From positions 1 to 21,439 of the forward strand of contig JAGKTU010000078.1 of assembly GCA_021153265.1 (NCBI GenBank): DNA of 21,439 bases. Direction: 5' to 3'. Within the stretch, counting starts at the first letter, position 1. Each line of letters opens with the position of its first letter. This document shows positions 21,343 to 21,439 of the stretch, in pieces. Both the position numbers and the translations under genes were made by a program. The stretch comes from Clostridia bacterium. GTDB taxonomy: Bacteria; Bacillota; Clostridia; Oscillospirales; Oscillospiraceae. The notes under the pieces were generated by a model, which saw nothing but the letters and a program-made list of their open reading frames with translations, ran no database searches and was not told the origin of the DNA.

Positions 21343-21439
21343 TAAATTGTAGTTTACGGTACTGGCGCGGCAGCGCCCAAAGGCTTCCCCCGGGGGGAAG
21401 CTGTCAAAAATCTTTGATTTTTGACTGATGAGGAATGCG
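21343..21439 (+). repeat. Dispersed hairpin repeat, copy E (cut by window end)
   Basis: Begins TAAATTGTAGTTTACGG and matches copy D nearly base for base through both palindromes to TGATGAGGAATGCG at the last base of the window. The 3' end lies outside. It sits upstream of the Gx transporter promoter. Confidence 0.9.

Noticed and set aside
4267..21439. CRISPR-like array
   Set aside because: The repeats are kilobases apart, internally structured and without regular spacers or cas genes.

Overview
The window is GC-rich, gene-dense chromosomal DNA of a spore-forming Clostridia-type Firmicute, most likely an Oscillospiraceae/Ruminococcaceae relative. The evidence is a SpoIIE-type sporulation phosphatase, RqcH, Mini-RNase III, a Gx-type transporter, a CsoR-type repressor, strong AGGAGG ribosome binding sites and TTGACA-17-TATAAT promoters. 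The lineage is inferred from gene content; there is no rRNA gene to confirm it. No phage, plasmid, IS transposase or CRISPR array is visible.

Layout. 1-1446 (+) is the 3' part of a spoIIE-like gene, cut by the window edge. 1590-4162 (-) is a trmB-mnmG tRNA-modification operon. 4448-7348 (-) is a murI-udk-HAD phosphatase-DUF89 operon with overlapping genes and a clear terminator. 7717-8250 (+) is a cysteine hydrolase of the nicotinamidase/isochorismatase family, convergent with rqcH (8302-10059, -). 10238-12573 (+) holds a small membrane-anchored coiled-coil protein, an overlapping membrane-anchored polysaccharide deacetylase and a PflX-type radical SAM protein. 12670-14282 (+) is an fchA-folD one-carbon operon. 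After its terminator comes a ZTP (pfl-type) riboswitch with its own promoter and terminator, controlling a DUF1576 multi-spanning membrane protein (14688-16052). 16124-18340 (-) carries a GNAT acetyltransferase, an RlmCD/RumA-type 23S rRNA methyltransferase and an AT-richer hypothetical gene. 18396-19440 is a compact metal (probably nickel) module: a His-rich protein and a CooT-family protein on the minus strand, divergent from a CsoR/RcnR-family repressor. 19481-21269 (-) is a Gx transporter-mrnC-DUF4349 lipoprotein operon.

How genes work together. FchA, FolD and the ZTP-controlled membrane protein form a folate/one-carbon neighbourhood. The FolD lacks the usual catalytic Lys and Gln needed for cyclohydrolase activity, so the adjacent FchA probably supplies that step. 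ZTP control of the membrane protein ties it to 10-formyl-THF shortage. The His-rich protein, CooT and CsoR-like repressor look like a small metal storage, delivery and sensing unit.

A family of roughly 100-120 bp intergenic repeats with three nested hairpins occurs five times (one a divergent variant, one cut by the right edge), always between transcription units. The most informative signals are the ZTP riboswitch on a transporter of unknown substrate, the divergent metal module, and this repeat family.
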